A DNA stretch of 29,368 nucleotides, taken from positions 1 through 29,368 of the forward strand of contig CATYVZ010000011.1 of NCBI GenBank assembly GCA_958413985.1. Direction: 5' to 3'. The notes under the pieces are model-generated. The model saw nothing but the letters and a program-made list of their open reading frames with translations. It searched no databases and had not been told where the DNA came from. Shown piece by piece: positions 5,125-13,615 of the stretch; position 1 is the stretch's first letter; each line of letters begins with the position of its first letter. Source of the stretch: an uncultured Bacilli bacterium (GTDB lineage: Bacteria; Bacillota_I; Bacilli_A; RF39; UBA660). A program made the translations under genes and the position numbers.

Positions 5125-7398
5125 TTGAATAAACCAATTTATCTAATACCATTTATATATGTTTATAGAATGGTTCGTTTTTTGTTGCTAATTATAATTA
5201 AGTTTTTCAAATATATCAACGTCGGTTTTTTCTTTACTTTCTTTACCTTTATCAATATTATTGTCACTTCACTTTGCTATTTTTTTAAATTTATTGTCTT
5301 TGGTTTTATCTATCTATGTGTTTTTGTTTATCGTTTTATAAGATATGTCTTAATAGGTTTAATAACACCTTTTGTTATGCTGTTTAAACTATTTAAACCA
5401 AGCGAAAAAAAAGAAAAAGTATCTGTCGTTCATCAAGAACAACCTAAAATATCTAAAGAAAAATTAAAAGAAAACAAACCAATAGCCCAATTACAACCTA
5501 AAAAAATAGAAAAAAAACCGTCTTTTAAAGAAGAAAGAAAAAAGACTAGTCAAGATATCCATATCACGAAAAAGAACACCTTAGAAAAAAAGAAATTATC
5601 GATTTATATACTTTATCCATTTATTTTTGTTTATCGTTTTATTAAATATATATTTTTCGGTTTTTTAGTTATTTCAAGATGTTTTTATCGTTTTATCAGA
5701 TATGTTTTTATAGGTCTTATAGCACCATTTGTCATATTGTTTGTAAACCTTGCTAAATTAAATGAAAAACAAAAGAAAGCAACAGCTAAACGACAACTAG
5801 AACAACAAAGAAGAAATTTAGCTAAAGAAAGAAATAGACAGATAAAAGAAGAAAACCGCAAAAGATTAGAAGAATTAAGAACTAAAGAAAAAGAGGAAGA
5901 AGAAAAGAAAAAACAAGAACGGAAGGAATCTTTAAAGAAAGAAAGAGAAAAAACCAAGACCGATATTTATATCAATGAGAATCTTACTTTAGAAAAGAAG
6001 AAATTTTCTGATTATTTAAATGGCTTTTTCTTAGCTATTGGCAAAATCCCTTCTAAAATAAAATCTTTATTTAAAAACAACAGCTTTGTTAAAAATTCTC
6101 AAAATAAAAAAGATATTAACCGTCAGGCTTTGTTACTTGATTTTGAAGGTGCTGATGCTGAAAAAAGTGAAGAAAAAATCATGTATAAGTATGTCGCTAG
6201 AAATCCAGATGGCAAGATTATTAGAGGTTATTTTCCAGCTTATTCTAAAGTAGAAGTTCACTCATTTTTACTAAGTGAAGGAAACGAAGTATATAGTATT
6301 GAAACAAACAAATGGATTCAAAGATTATATGGTAATCCTAACAAAGCTAATAGAGCGAAAATCAAAACAAAAGATTTAATTTTCTTTTGTACTCAATTAT
6401 CGACTTATATTAAAGCTGGTATCACTTTAGTTGAATCACTAAAAATATTATCCCATCAATTTAAAAATAAAACATATCAACGAATTTTTAGAACGATGAT
6501 CTATGATTTAACGATGGGGGATAGTTTTTCGACAGCGATGGATAAACAAGGAGAAGCATTTCCACGCCTTTTGATCAATATGGTTAAAACCTCAGAAATG
6601 ACAGGTGAGTTACCTGAAGTATTAGATAATATGTCAAATTACTTTACTGAAACCGATAAAACAAGACGTCAGATGATTACGGCAATGACTTATCCGACAA
6701 TAATTTTTGTTCTATCTATTGTTGCAACAGCTTTTATTATGATCTATGTCGTTCCACAGTTTGTTGGTATCTATGAAGGAATCGATGGTGCGCAAATACC
6801 AGCTATTACAGTATTTGTAATGAATACTAGTGACTTTTTAAAAAATAATTATTTGTATTTAATTCTTGGTATCGCTGCTTTTGTCGTCATTTTTATCTAT
6901 TTATACAAAAACATCAAATCATTTAAAACATTTATTCAATGGTTTATCATGCATATGCCGGTATTTGGCAATGTTATTATCTATAACGAAGTAACTATGT
7001 TTACTAAAACCTTTGCTTCTTTATTATCACATAATGTTTTTATAACTGATAGTATGGAAATATTAAATAAAATGACCAACAACGAAATTTATCGTATGTT
7101 GATATTAGATACGATAACTAACTTAGCAAAAGGTGAAAGGATTTCCTTAGCTTTTAAAAACCATTGGGCTTTCCCAGTTCCTGCTTACGAGATGATTACA
7201 ACTGGTGAAAGAACCGGGCAATTAGCAGAAATGATGAGCAAGGTTTCCGATTATTATCAGGAATTACACCGGAATGCAGTAACGCGAATTAAAACTTTCA
7301 TCGAACCAATTATGATTTTATTTTTAACATTTGTCGTTGGCGGAATTGTTTTAGCGATCGTTGTTCCAATGTTTAGTTTTTACAATTCGATCATGTAG
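5125..7398 (+). CDS. PilC/GspF/ComGB-type platform protein with a long duplicated N-terminal extension
   Basis: Inner membrane platform of a type IV pilus or competence pseudopilus that couples the assembly ATPase to pilin polymerisation. The 757 residues split in two. Residues 353-757 are a normal PilC: an N-terminal module (YKYVARNPDGKIIRGYF) and two T2SSF repeats (about 413-540 and 620-745) with GEL/GERTGQL turns and TM helices near 524-543, 575-594 and 727-748. Residues 1-350 are extra: two membrane modules (about 1-90 and 158-210), each followed by a highly charged Lys/Glu stretch, with near-identical segments YRFIRYVLIGLITPFV (69-84) and YRFIRYVFIGLIAPFV (188-203). The start is probably TTG 5125, with GGTGAT 5 bases upstream. 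It is followed by prepilin peptidase after 11 bases. No ATPase or pilin gene is in the window. The role of the extension is unknown. Confidence 0.9.
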   Translation: MNKPIYLIPFIYVYRMVRFLLLIIIKFFKYINVGFFFTFFTFINIIVTSLCYFFKFIVFGFIYLCVFVYRFIRYVLIGLITPFVMLFKLFKPSEKKEKVSVVHQEQPKISKEKLKENKPIAQLQPKKIEKKPSFKEERKKTSQDIHITKKNTLEKKKLSIYILYPFIFVYRFIKYIFFGFLVISRCFYRFIRYVFIGLIAPFVILFVNLAKLNEKQKKATAKRQLEQQRRNLAKERNRQIKEENRKRLEELRTKEKEEEEKKKQERKESLKKEREKTKTDIYINENLTLEKKKFSDYLNGFFLAIGKIPSKIKSLFKNNSFVKNSQNKKDINRQALLLDFEGADAEKSEEKIMYKYVARNPDGKIIRGYFPAYSKVEVHSFLLSEGNEVYSIETNKWIQRLYGNPNKANRAKIKTKDLIFFCTQLSTYIKAGITLVESLKILSHQFKNKTYQRIFRTMIYDLTMGDSFSTAMDKQGEAFPRLLINMVKTSEMTGELPEVLDNMSNYFTETDKTRRQMITAMTYPTIIFVLSIVATAFIMIYVVPQFVGIYEGIDGAQIPAITVFVMNTSDFLKNNYLYLILGIAAFVVIFIYLYKNIKSFKTFIQWFIMHMPVFGNVIIYNEVTMFTKTFASLLSHNVFITDSMEILNKMTNNEIYRMLILDTITNLAKGERISLAFKNHWAFPVPAYEMITTGERTGQLAEMMSKVSDYYQELHRNAVTRIKTFIEPIMILFLTFVVGGIVLAIVVPMFSFYNSIM

Positions 7399-7409
7399 GG
7401 GGAAATATC

Positions 7410-8174
7410 ATGGAATTTAGTATTATATTAGGATTGTTTATTTTAGGAACCTTATTAGGTTCTTTCTATAATGTTGTAGCTTATCGTTTAACCAAAGGAG
7501 AATCGATTGTCTATCCAGCTAGTCATTGTCCAAATTGTAATCATAAGTTGCGACCTTACGAATTAATTCCCATTGTCTCCTTTATTCTGCAAAAGGGCAA
7601 ATGCACTAAATGTAAGAAAAAAATATCGTGGTTTTATCCATTAGCAGAAATAGTTTGTGGGATACTGTTTGTCCTTTGCTATATATCGTTTGGACTTTCT
7701 AAAGAATTGATTATCGCAATTACATTTGTTTCGATGTTGATAATCGTAGTCTTAAGTGATTACTATTACATGATAATCGAAGATAGTGTCTTAATTGTTT
7801 TTGGTTTACTTTTATTGTTAGAAATTTATTTTTTCAAAGGATTTAATGTTTTATGCCATTCTTTGATATCCGGCATTATTGCTTTTGCGATTATGTTTTG
7901 CTTAAAATTATTTGGCGATTTTATATTTAAAAAAGAATCTCTTGGCGGTGGGGATATTAAACTGATGTTTATATTTGGCTTAGTAGTCGGCTTTGAAATG
8001 GCCGTCGTAGCCATATTTTTATCAGCTTTCATCGCCTTGCCAATATCGCTAATTATTTTAAAATCAAAGAAAAATCATGAAATAGCGTATGGACCATTTT
8101 TAAGTTTGGCGGTTTTAATTATTTATTTTAGTCATTTAGATATTAAGTTGTTACTTTCGTGGTTAGGTGGTTAA
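7410..8174 (+). CDS. Prepilin peptidase (PilD/ComC type)
   Basis: Membrane aspartic protease that cuts the leader of type IV prepilins and usually methylates the new N-terminus. At 254 residues it has the normal length. The N-terminal GSFYNVVAYRL motif is followed by a zinc-binding cytoplasmic loop with CPNC (40-43) and CTKC (65-68). Catalytic Asp117 (in LSDYYYMII) and Asp182 (in LGGGDIKLM) are both present. About seven hydrophobic helices cover the rest. GGGGGA stands 8 bases before the ATG, and the gene is only 11 bases after the platform gene, so the two form an operon that ends at the hairpin at 8173-8199. The cognate pilins must be encoded elsewhere. Confidence 0.95.
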   Translation: MEFSIILGLFILGTLLGSFYNVVAYRLTKGESIVYPASHCPNCNHKLRPYELIPIVSFILQKGKCTKCKKKISWFYPLAEIVCGILFVLCYISFGLSKELIIAITFVSMLIIVVLSDYYYMIIEDSVLIVFGLLLLLEIYFFKGFNVLCHSLISGIIAFAIMFCLKLFGDFIFKKESLGGGDIKLMFIFGLVVGFEMAVVAIFLSAFIALPISLIILKSKKNHEIAYGPFLSLAVLIIYFSHLDIKLLLSWLGG

Positions 8175-8199
8175 ATCAAAACTTAGTTTTTGATTTTTT
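8173..8199 (+). terminator. Terminator of the pilus operon
   Basis: AAATCAAAAC (8173-8182) pairs with GTTTTTGATTT with one bulge, followed by T at 8194-8199. It overlaps the stop codon. Confidence 0.75.
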
Positions 8200-8235
8200 A
8201 ATACGAATTATGTTGAATAATGTAACATTTAATCA

Positions 8236-8264
8236 TTTAAAAAAACATATAATTATGGTATAAT
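8236..8264 (+). promoter_or_regulatory. murG promoter
   Basis: TTTAAA (8236-8241), 17-base spacer, TGG-TATAAT (-10 at 8259-8264). Confidence 0.7.
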
Positions 8265-8284
8265 CAGTGATAAGGATGTGGATT

Positions 8285-9367
8285 ATGAGAGTTATTATAA
8301 GCGCTGGAGGAACAGGTGGTCATATTTATCCGGCTTTAGCTATTATTAATAAAATAAAAGAAAAAGAACCCAACAGTGAGTTTTTATATATCGGAACTAT
8401 CGATCGTATGGAAAAAGATATTGTTCCAAAGTATGGTATACCATTTAAACAAATCGAAATATATGGCTTTAACCGCAAAAAATTATTGAAAAATGTTAAG
8501 GTTATAAGCTGTCTTATTAAAGCTAATAAAGTTTGTAAAAAAATCATCAAAGACTTTAATCCTGATATTGTTATCGGTGTCGGTGGATATGTGACCGTAC
8601 CAGTGATTAAAACAGCTAAAAAATTAGGTTATAAAACATTTATTCACGAACAAAATTCAGTTCCAGGTAAAGCCAATACATATTTAAGTAACTATGCTGA
8701 TTTAATCGGTATCTCTTTTAAATCAAGTAACTGTTATTTTCCAAAGAATAAAGTTGTTTTAACCGGTAATCCTTGCAGTGAAGATGCTCTTGGGGTAGTT
8801 GCCTGTGATAAAAAAGAATTTAATCTAAGTAACAATAAACCACTTGTTTTATTTGTAATGGGATCTTTAGGAGCTAGTAAAGTAAACGACTTTCTAATTA
8901 GAACGATGTCGTTGTTTAATAATAAAGACTATGAAATATTGTATGTTACCGGTAAAGGTGACTATGATCGAATCAAGCAAATTAATTTTCCTTATAATGT
9001 TAAAGTAGTACCTTATGTCGATAAAATTACGCGAGTAATGAAAAAAACTGATTTAATTATTACTCGGGCTGGCGCTAGTACGTTAAGCGAAATCATCGCT
9101 TTAAAAGTTCCTAGTATTATTATCCCTAGTCCATATGTACCAAATAATCATCAATACAAAAATGCATTAGATTTAGTCAACAACGATGCGGCTGTGATGA
9201 TCGAAGAAAAAGATTTAAAAGGAGATATTATCGTTAGAACAGTCGATAATTTGCTTTACGATGTCGCTAAACTCGATAATATGAAAAAGAAATTAGGCGA
9301 ATTACAGGTTTCAAATAGTGCGACAATAATATATGATAATATTAGAAATTTAATAGATAGGAAGTAA
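8285..9367 (+). CDS. murG: MurG, lipid II synthase
   Basis: UDP-GlcNAc:undecaprenyl-diphospho-muramoylpentapeptide GlcNAc transferase. It converts lipid I to lipid II on the inner face of the membrane. With ATG 8285 it has 360 residues, typical for the family. Motifs: SAGGTGGHIYPA near the N-terminus, VGVGGYVTVP, HEQNSVPGKAN, MGSLGASKVN, TRAGASTLSEI and PSPYVPNNHQ (the GT-B donor-binding half). AAGG lies 9 bases before the ATG; in-frame GTG 8267 and ATG 8276 lie in or upstream of that site. It is the first gene of a run with murB (3-base gap) and divIB. Confidence 0.97.
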   Translation: MRVIISAGGTGGHIYPALAIINKIKEKEPNSEFLYIGTIDRMEKDIVPKYGIPFKQIEIYGFNRKKLLKNVKVISCLIKANKVCKKIIKDFNPDIVIGVGGYVTVPVIKTAKKLGYKTFIHEQNSVPGKANTYLSNYADLIGISFKSSNCYFPKNKVVLTGNPCSEDALGVVACDKKEFNLSNNKPLVLFVMGSLGASKVNDFLIRTMSLFNNKDYEILYVTGKGDYDRIKQINFPYNVKVVPYVDKITRVMKKTDLIITRAGASTLSEIIALKVPSIIIPSPYVPNNHQYKNALDLVNNDAAVMIEEKDLKGDIIVRTVDNLLYDVAKLDNMKKKLGELQVSNSATIIYDNIRNLIDRK

Positions 9368-9370
9368 AAA

Positions 9371-10261
9371 ATGATCGAAGTGTTAAAAAAACTAAAAGTA
9401 GGAAAAATCATCAAAAATCCAAAAATGAGTGAATATACGACCTATAAAGTTGGTGGTAAGGCTCTAGCCATAGTTTATCCTGAAGATATAGATAAATTGA
9501 TAAAATTATTGGATTACTTAAAAAAAGAAAACATTAAATATAAAATAGTTGGCAACGGTTCTAATCTGATATTTAGTGATGATACATACGAAGGAGTTAT
9601 CATTAAATTAGATGAATTTAACAATTTAGAAATAAACGACAATATTGTTATAGTAGGAGCAGGTTATAATTTAATTAAACTAAGTTTAAAAGTTGCTCGT
9701 TTAGGGTTAGTCGGCTTGGAATTTGCTTCTGGTATCCCAGGGACAGTCGGTGGGGCAGTATACATGAATGCAGGAGCTTATAAATCAGATATGGGGTATA
9801 TCGTAAGTGAAATCAAAGTTTTAACTCCTGATTTAAAGGTTAAAACGCTTTATAACAAAGATTTAAACTTTCATTACCGCAGTAGTTTTTTACAAGAAAA
9901 TCCGGGTTATATTTGCTTAGAAGCTAAAATTATTTTAAGAAAAGGTGACTCTAATGCGATTTTAGATGTAATAAAAGAAAGAAAACAAAGACGAATAATT
10001 ACTCAACCATTAGAATATCCATCAGCTGGCAGTGTTTTTAGAAATCCTAGCAATGATTTTGCAGGTCGGTTAATCGAAGAATTAGGATATAAAGGAAAAA
10101 ATATCGGTGGCGCTTATGTCAGCGAAAAACATGCTAATTTTATTATCAATAAAAATAATGCTAAAGCCAGTGACATTAGACAATTAATTAAAGAAATAAA
10201 AGAAAAAGTTAAAGAAAAATATGATATCGATTTAATAGTTGAACAAGAATTTGTAGATTAG
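9371..10261 (+). CDS. murB: MurB, UDP-N-acetylenolpyruvoylglucosamine reductase
   Basis: FAD enzyme that uses NADPH to reduce UDP-GlcNAc-enolpyruvate to UDP-MurNAc, the second committed step of peptidoglycan precursor synthesis. At 296 residues it fits the shorter type II group. FAD-binding signature: VGNGSNLIFSD, then FASGIPGTVGGAVYMNAGAY. Catalytic features: YRSSFLQ (Tyr/Arg), PSAGSVFRNP (the Ser proton donor) and a C-terminal Glu in GGAYVSEKHANFI. ATG follows GGAAG after 6 bases and lies 3 bases after murG. It belongs to the murG-murB-divIB operon. Confidence 0.97.
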   Translation: MIEVLKKLKVGKIIKNPKMSEYTTYKVGGKALAIVYPEDIDKLIKLLDYLKKENIKYKIVGNGSNLIFSDDTYEGVIIKLDEFNNLEINDNIVIVGAGYNLIKLSLKVARLGLVGLEFASGIPGTVGGAVYMNAGAYKSDMGYIVSEIKVLTPDLKVKTLYNKDLNFHYRSSFLQENPGYICLEAKIILRKGDSNAILDVIKERKQRRIITQPLEYPSAGSVFRNPSNDFAGRLIEELGYKGKNIGGAYVSEKHANFIINKNNAKASDIRQLIKEIKEKVKEKYDIDLIVEQEFVD

Positions 10262-10272
10262 AGGGAAAATAG

Positions 10273-10959
10273 ATGAATAAGAAAGGTAAACAAATAAAAA
10301 AAGGTAAAAGAAAAATTAGATATGACCGTGTTTTGATTTTTTTGCTTGTCGTTTTGTTTATTTGTTTTTCTATCTTTGCCTTATTCAATCTAAAAATTAC
10401 TAACATTTATGTTCTTAATAACAATTATTTAACTGATCAACAGATCATTGAGTGGGCTGGTATTAGTGATTATCCAGCTAGTCTTACTAATCCTAGTTTT
10501 GAAATTGAAAAACGTTTACAAGAACAGACTTTCATTAAAGATGTTAAAGTCACTAAAAAATGGTTTACTGATGTCTATATCGAAGTTTACGAAAATCGTC
10601 CTTTATTTTATTATAGTTTTGATAAAAAAACAGTTTTATTAGATGGAACAGCTATCGATACTAAGTATGCAGTTCCGACAGTTTTAAATTATATTACAGA
10701 TGCTTGCTATGATGACTTTGTTTCTTCGATGGGTAAATTAGATGAAACAGTTTTAAAACGTATTTCAGAGATCGAATTTTCACCAAATGATGTGGATGAT
10801 AATCGTTTTCTACTTACGATGAGCGATGGTAATTATGTTTATGTTAATATCAGTACATTTGATAAAATGAATAAATATTTATCTATTTTAGAGAGTTTAC
10901 CAGCTAAAAAGGGTATACTATATTTAGATTATGGTAATAATTTTGAAATTATTGAATAA
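10273..10959 (+). CDS. divIB: DivIB/FtsQ cell division protein
   Basis: Bitopic division protein that, with DivIC and FtsL, controls septal peptidoglycan synthesis. At 228 residues: a basic cytoplasmic N-terminus (KKGKQIKKGKRKIR), one TM helix (about 20-40), then an extracellular POTRA domain (LKITNIYVLNNNYLTDQQII) and the FtsQ/DivIB beta domain (VKVTKKWFTDVYIEVYENRP). AGAGGG lies 8 bases before the ATG, and the gene follows murB by 11 bases. Operon context with murG, murB, ftsA and ftsZ is typical. Low identity is normal for the family, but the order of motifs and the neighbours make the call firm. Confidence 0.93.
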   Translation: MNKKGKQIKKGKRKIRYDRVLIFLLVVLFICFSIFALFNLKITNIYVLNNNYLTDQQIIEWAGISDYPASLTNPSFEIEKRLQEQTFIKDVKVTKKWFTDVYIEVYENRPLFYYSFDKKTVLLDGTAIDTKYAVPTVLNYITDACYDDFVSSMGKLDETVLKRISEIEFSPNDVDDNRFLLTMSDGNYVYVNISTFDKMNKYLSILESLPAKKGILYLDYGNNFEIIE

Positions 10960-10988
10960 TTTATCTTTTCTTTTAAAAAAAATTATTG

Positions 10989-10994
10989 TATAAT
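10989..10994 (+). promoter_or_regulatory. Probable -10 of an ftsA promoter
   Basis: TATAAT 25 bases before the ftsA start, without a clear -35. It would give ftsA-ftsZ extra transcription beyond that from murG. Confidence 0.5.
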
Positions 10995-11018
10995 AATGTT
11001 AGATAGTAGGTGAACGAA

Positions 11019-12251
11019 TTGCGTCATATATATACATGTGTTGATATTGGTTCAGATAGCATTAAAATAGTCGTATGTGAATTATATCGTGGACGATATA
11101 ATCTTTTAGCGACTTCTACTGTCAAAGCAAAAGGAGTAAAAAAAGGTTTAATAAACGATGTCATAAGTGTTAAAAACAGTATTAAAAGTGGTTTTAACGA
11201 AATAGAATCGATGTTAGGCTTTAAGATAAAAAAAGTTATTGCTATTATTCCTAGTTATTTTGCTGAATTTAACATGATCAAAGGTGAAATAAATATAACT
11301 AACGAAGAAAAAATGGTCACTAGTTCAGATGTTATTAATGTTTTTCAAGCAGCTATGAAAAATCATGTCGATTATACTAAAGAAATGGTTACGATTATTC
11401 CGATTGATTTTACTTTGGATAACGAAATAACTAAAGATCCGTTAAATAAACATAGCAACACTTTAAAAACTCGCGCAATTTTAGCGACAACTCCTAAAAA
11501 AAATATTTACTCAGTTGTCAACATGCTTAACAGTATCGGTATTGAAGTTATCGACATATCCTTAGGATGTATTGGCGATATAAATACATTTAGAGATGAA
11601 AAGATCGATAATTGCATTAGTTCGGTTATCAATATCGGAGCTGAAAAAACAGAAGTATCTTTATATAATAAAGGAATAATTGTTAAGCATGGCATCGTCA
11701 ATATGGGAAGTCGTAATGTGGATAGTGACATTGCTTATATGTATAAAGTTGATTTAGAAACAGCTCGTGATTTAAAAGAAAAATTTTCTTCGGCTAGTCG
11801 AAGCAGTGCATCTTTAAATGAATTCAAAGAGGTTCAAACTAAAGATGGACAAGTTATTAAAGTAAATCAATATGAATTAAGTGAGGTCGTTATTTCCCGT
11901 TTAGATGAGATATTGACAATGGCGATTCAAGAATTGAATAGATTGACTTCTCACAAACCAGAAGTTATTTATCTAACTGGGGGAATTACAAATATGGCTA
12001 ATTTTAGTCAAATTTGTAGAGAAAAATTAGGAAAATGTGCTATAATAGGTAGTGTAAATCTGATTGGGTTAAGAAACAATAAGTTTTCTTCGGCTATCGG
12101 CAACATAATTTATTTTGTAAATAAACTTAAATTAAAAGGAAAAGATTATTCAATGATAAGTAGTGATGAAATGGAAGTTTTATCGACACCTAGAAAGAAT
12201 ACAAACGATTCAATGTTAGGTAAATTATTTGGATATTTCTTTGGCGAATAA
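11019..12251 (+). CDS. ftsA: FtsA, Z-ring membrane anchor
   Basis: Actin-like ATPase that tethers FtsZ to the membrane and recruits the divisome. About 410 residues from TTG 11019. The AGGTGA site (11008-11013) overlaps an in-frame GTG at 11010 and so decides for the TTG start 5 bases on. Features: phosphate-1 motif CVDIGSDSIKIVV, the SHS2/1C domain (about 75-165, with VKNSIKSGFNEIESMLGFKI), phosphate-2 NIGAEKTEVSLY and adenosine motif YLTGGITNM. A short C-terminal amphipathic helix (SMLGKLFGYFFGE) inserts into the membrane. It is followed by ftsZ after 12 bases. Confidence 0.96.
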   Translation: MRHIYTCVDIGSDSIKIVVCELYRGRYNLLATSTVKAKGVKKGLINDVISVKNSIKSGFNEIESMLGFKIKKVIAIIPSYFAEFNMIKGEINITNEEKMVTSSDVINVFQAAMKNHVDYTKEMVTIIPIDFTLDNEITKDPLNKHSNTLKTRAILATTPKKNIYSVVNMLNSIGIEVIDISLGCIGDINTFRDEKIDNCISSVINIGAEKTEVSLYNKGIIVKHGIVNMGSRNVDSDIAYMYKVDLETARDLKEKFSSASRSSASLNEFKEVQTKDGQVIKVNQYELSEVVISRLDEILTMAIQELNRLTSHKPEVIYLTGGITNMANFSQICREKLGKCAIIGSVNLIGLRNNKFSSAIGNIIYFVNKLKLKGKDYSMISSDEMEVLSTPRKNTNDSMLGKLFGYFFGE

Positions 12252-12263
12252 GGGAGGATATAC

Positions 12264-13316
12264 ATGTTTGGATTAGAAATGGATCAATTAGCTAATATTA
12301 AAGTAATTGGAGTTGGCGGTGGAGGCAATAATGCTGTAAATCGTATGATAGAATCTGGTGTTCAAGGCGTCGATTTCATTGTCGCTAATACTGATTTGCA
12401 AGTATTAAATAAATCAAAAGCACCAATTAAAATTCAAATTGGAACAGATTTAACGAATGGTTTGGGTGCTGGAGCTAATCCGCAAATTGGTAAAGAGGCA
12501 GCTTTAGAGAACAAAAATGAAATTGAGGAAGCTTTAAAAGGTGCTGATATGGTGTTTGTTACTTGTGGTATGGGTGGTGGTACCGGTACTGGAGCCGCAC
12601 CAATCATTGCCGATATTGCTCAAAATTTAGGGGCTTTAACAGTTGGTATTGTTACTAAGCCATTTAGTTTTGAAGGTAGAAAAAGAATGCAACAGGCAGT
12701 TGCAGGCTTGGAAGAATTAAAAAAACATGTTGATACATTAATTGTTATACCTAACGATCGTTTAAGAGAGATAATCGACAAGACAACTCCTTTGTTAGAT
12801 TCATTTAAAGAAGTAGATAATGTTTTAAGAAGGGGTGTACAATCGATCAGTGATTTGATTGCGGTAGCTGGACTTATCAACTTAGACTTTGCCGATGTTA
12901 AAACGGTAATGGAAAAAAGAGGAAATGCTTTAATTGGTATCGGTATGGGTGTTGGTGAAGATCGTGCTAAAGAAGCCGCTTTACAAGCAGTAACTAGTCC
13001 TTTGCTTGAAACTGGTATAAGTGGTGCAACTGATGCTATTATCAATGTTACAGGTGGTTCTAACTTGACATTGTTCGAAGTAGAAGAAGCTGCGGAAGTT
13101 ATTAGACAAAGTGCTAATACAGATATCAATACAATATTTGGAGCAGTTATCAATGAAAACTTAAATGATGAATTGATCGTTACAGTTATTGCCACAGGTT
13201 TTGAAGATGAAGGTCAAGCCTTGCATACATATCCTAATACGAAACCTAATCCATCTAATGAGGAAGACGAAGATGATACAGAAGTGCCATCATTCTTAAG
13301 AAATAGAGGTTTTTAA
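12264..13316 (+). CDS. ftsZ: FtsZ, tubulin-like division GTPase
   Basis: Forms the Z ring that places and drives septation. At 350 residues it is compact. The N-terminal GTPase domain has VGGGGNNAVNRM (17-28) and the tubulin signature GGGTGTG (104-110). The T7 loop includes NLDFADVK, needed for GTP hydrolysis at the subunit interface. A short acidic linker (EEDEDDTE) leads to the C-terminal peptide VPSFLRNRGF, which binds FtsA and other partners. GGGAGG is 7 bases before the ATG. It is the last gene of the ftsA-ftsZ unit, ending at a strong terminator. Confidence 0.98.
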   Translation: MFGLEMDQLANIKVIGVGGGGNNAVNRMIESGVQGVDFIVANTDLQVLNKSKAPIKIQIGTDLTNGLGAGANPQIGKEAALENKNEIEEALKGADMVFVTCGMGGGTGTGAAPIIADIAQNLGALTVGIVTKPFSFEGRKRMQQAVAGLEELKKHVDTLIVIPNDRLREIIDKTTPLLDSFKEVDNVLRRGVQSISDLIAVAGLINLDFADVKTVMEKRGNALIGIGMGVGEDRAKEAALQAVTSPLLETGISGATDAIINVTGGSNLTLFEVEEAAEVIRQSANTDINTIFGAVINENLNDELIVTVIATGFEDEGQALHTYPNTKPNPSNEEDEDDTEVPSFLRNRGF

Positions 13317-13317
13317 G

Positions 13318-13342
13318 CTCATCTAAAATGATGAGTTTTTTT
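13318..13342 (+). terminator. Terminator of ftsZ
   Basis: CTCATC (13318-13323) pairs with GATGAG (13330-13335), followed by seven T. Confidence 0.88.
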
Positions 13343-13360
13343 AATCAATTTTTACACAAC

Positions 13361-13389
13361 TTGTCTTGAATTTAAATATTTGATATAAT
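13361..13389 (+). promoter_or_regulatory. Promoter of the toxin-antitoxin pair
   Basis: TTGTCT (13361-13366), 17-base spacer, TGA-TATAAT (-10 at 13384-13389). Confidence 0.8.
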
Positions 13390-13405
13390 CGTTTTGGGTG
13401 ATTAT

Positions 13406-13615
13406 ATGTCTGATGAGAAAATATCACAAGAAGTAGAAAAAGCAGTTGGTAATATTAATATTGAAGGTAAAGATATTTCTAAACAAGAAAAAAATTTAAT
13501 TGCCGATGTCTATTTTCGCCATCAAAACGATTTGGGTTCAAATGCGATCGGATCATTATTATATGATATAGTTATGGAAGATAAAGAAAAGATTAATGAC
13601 AAAAAACGACGATAA
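13406..13615 (+). CDS. VbhA-like antitoxin of a Fic toxin
   Basis: A 69-residue acidic/basic mixed protein upstream of, and overlapping by 20 bases, a Fic gene. The region NINIEGKDIS (about residues 17-26) lies where VbhA-type antitoxins carry the inhibitory S/T-x-x-x-E-G/N helix. The Glu-Gly is kept but the Ser/Thr is Asn here. The Glu is the residue that blocks ATP binding in the Fic active site. The second half (QEKNLIADVYFRHQNDLG) looks like the following VbhA helix. ATG 13406 has GGGTG 5 bases upstream; an in-frame TTG at 13394 would lack such a site. The call depends partly on context. Confidence 0.75.
   Translation: MSDEKISQEVEKAVGNINIEGKDISKQEKNLIADVYFRHQNDLGSNAIGSLLYDIVMEDKEKINDKKRR

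Noticed and set aside
12620..13195. A 191-codon open frame antisense to ftsZ
   Set aside because: It has no ribosome site or family motif and mirrors the codon structure of ftsZ; it is a shadow of the real gene.
13596..13615. A frameshift between the small gene and fic
   Set aside because: Both frames are complete with own starts, and such overlaps are usual in antitoxin-toxin pairs.
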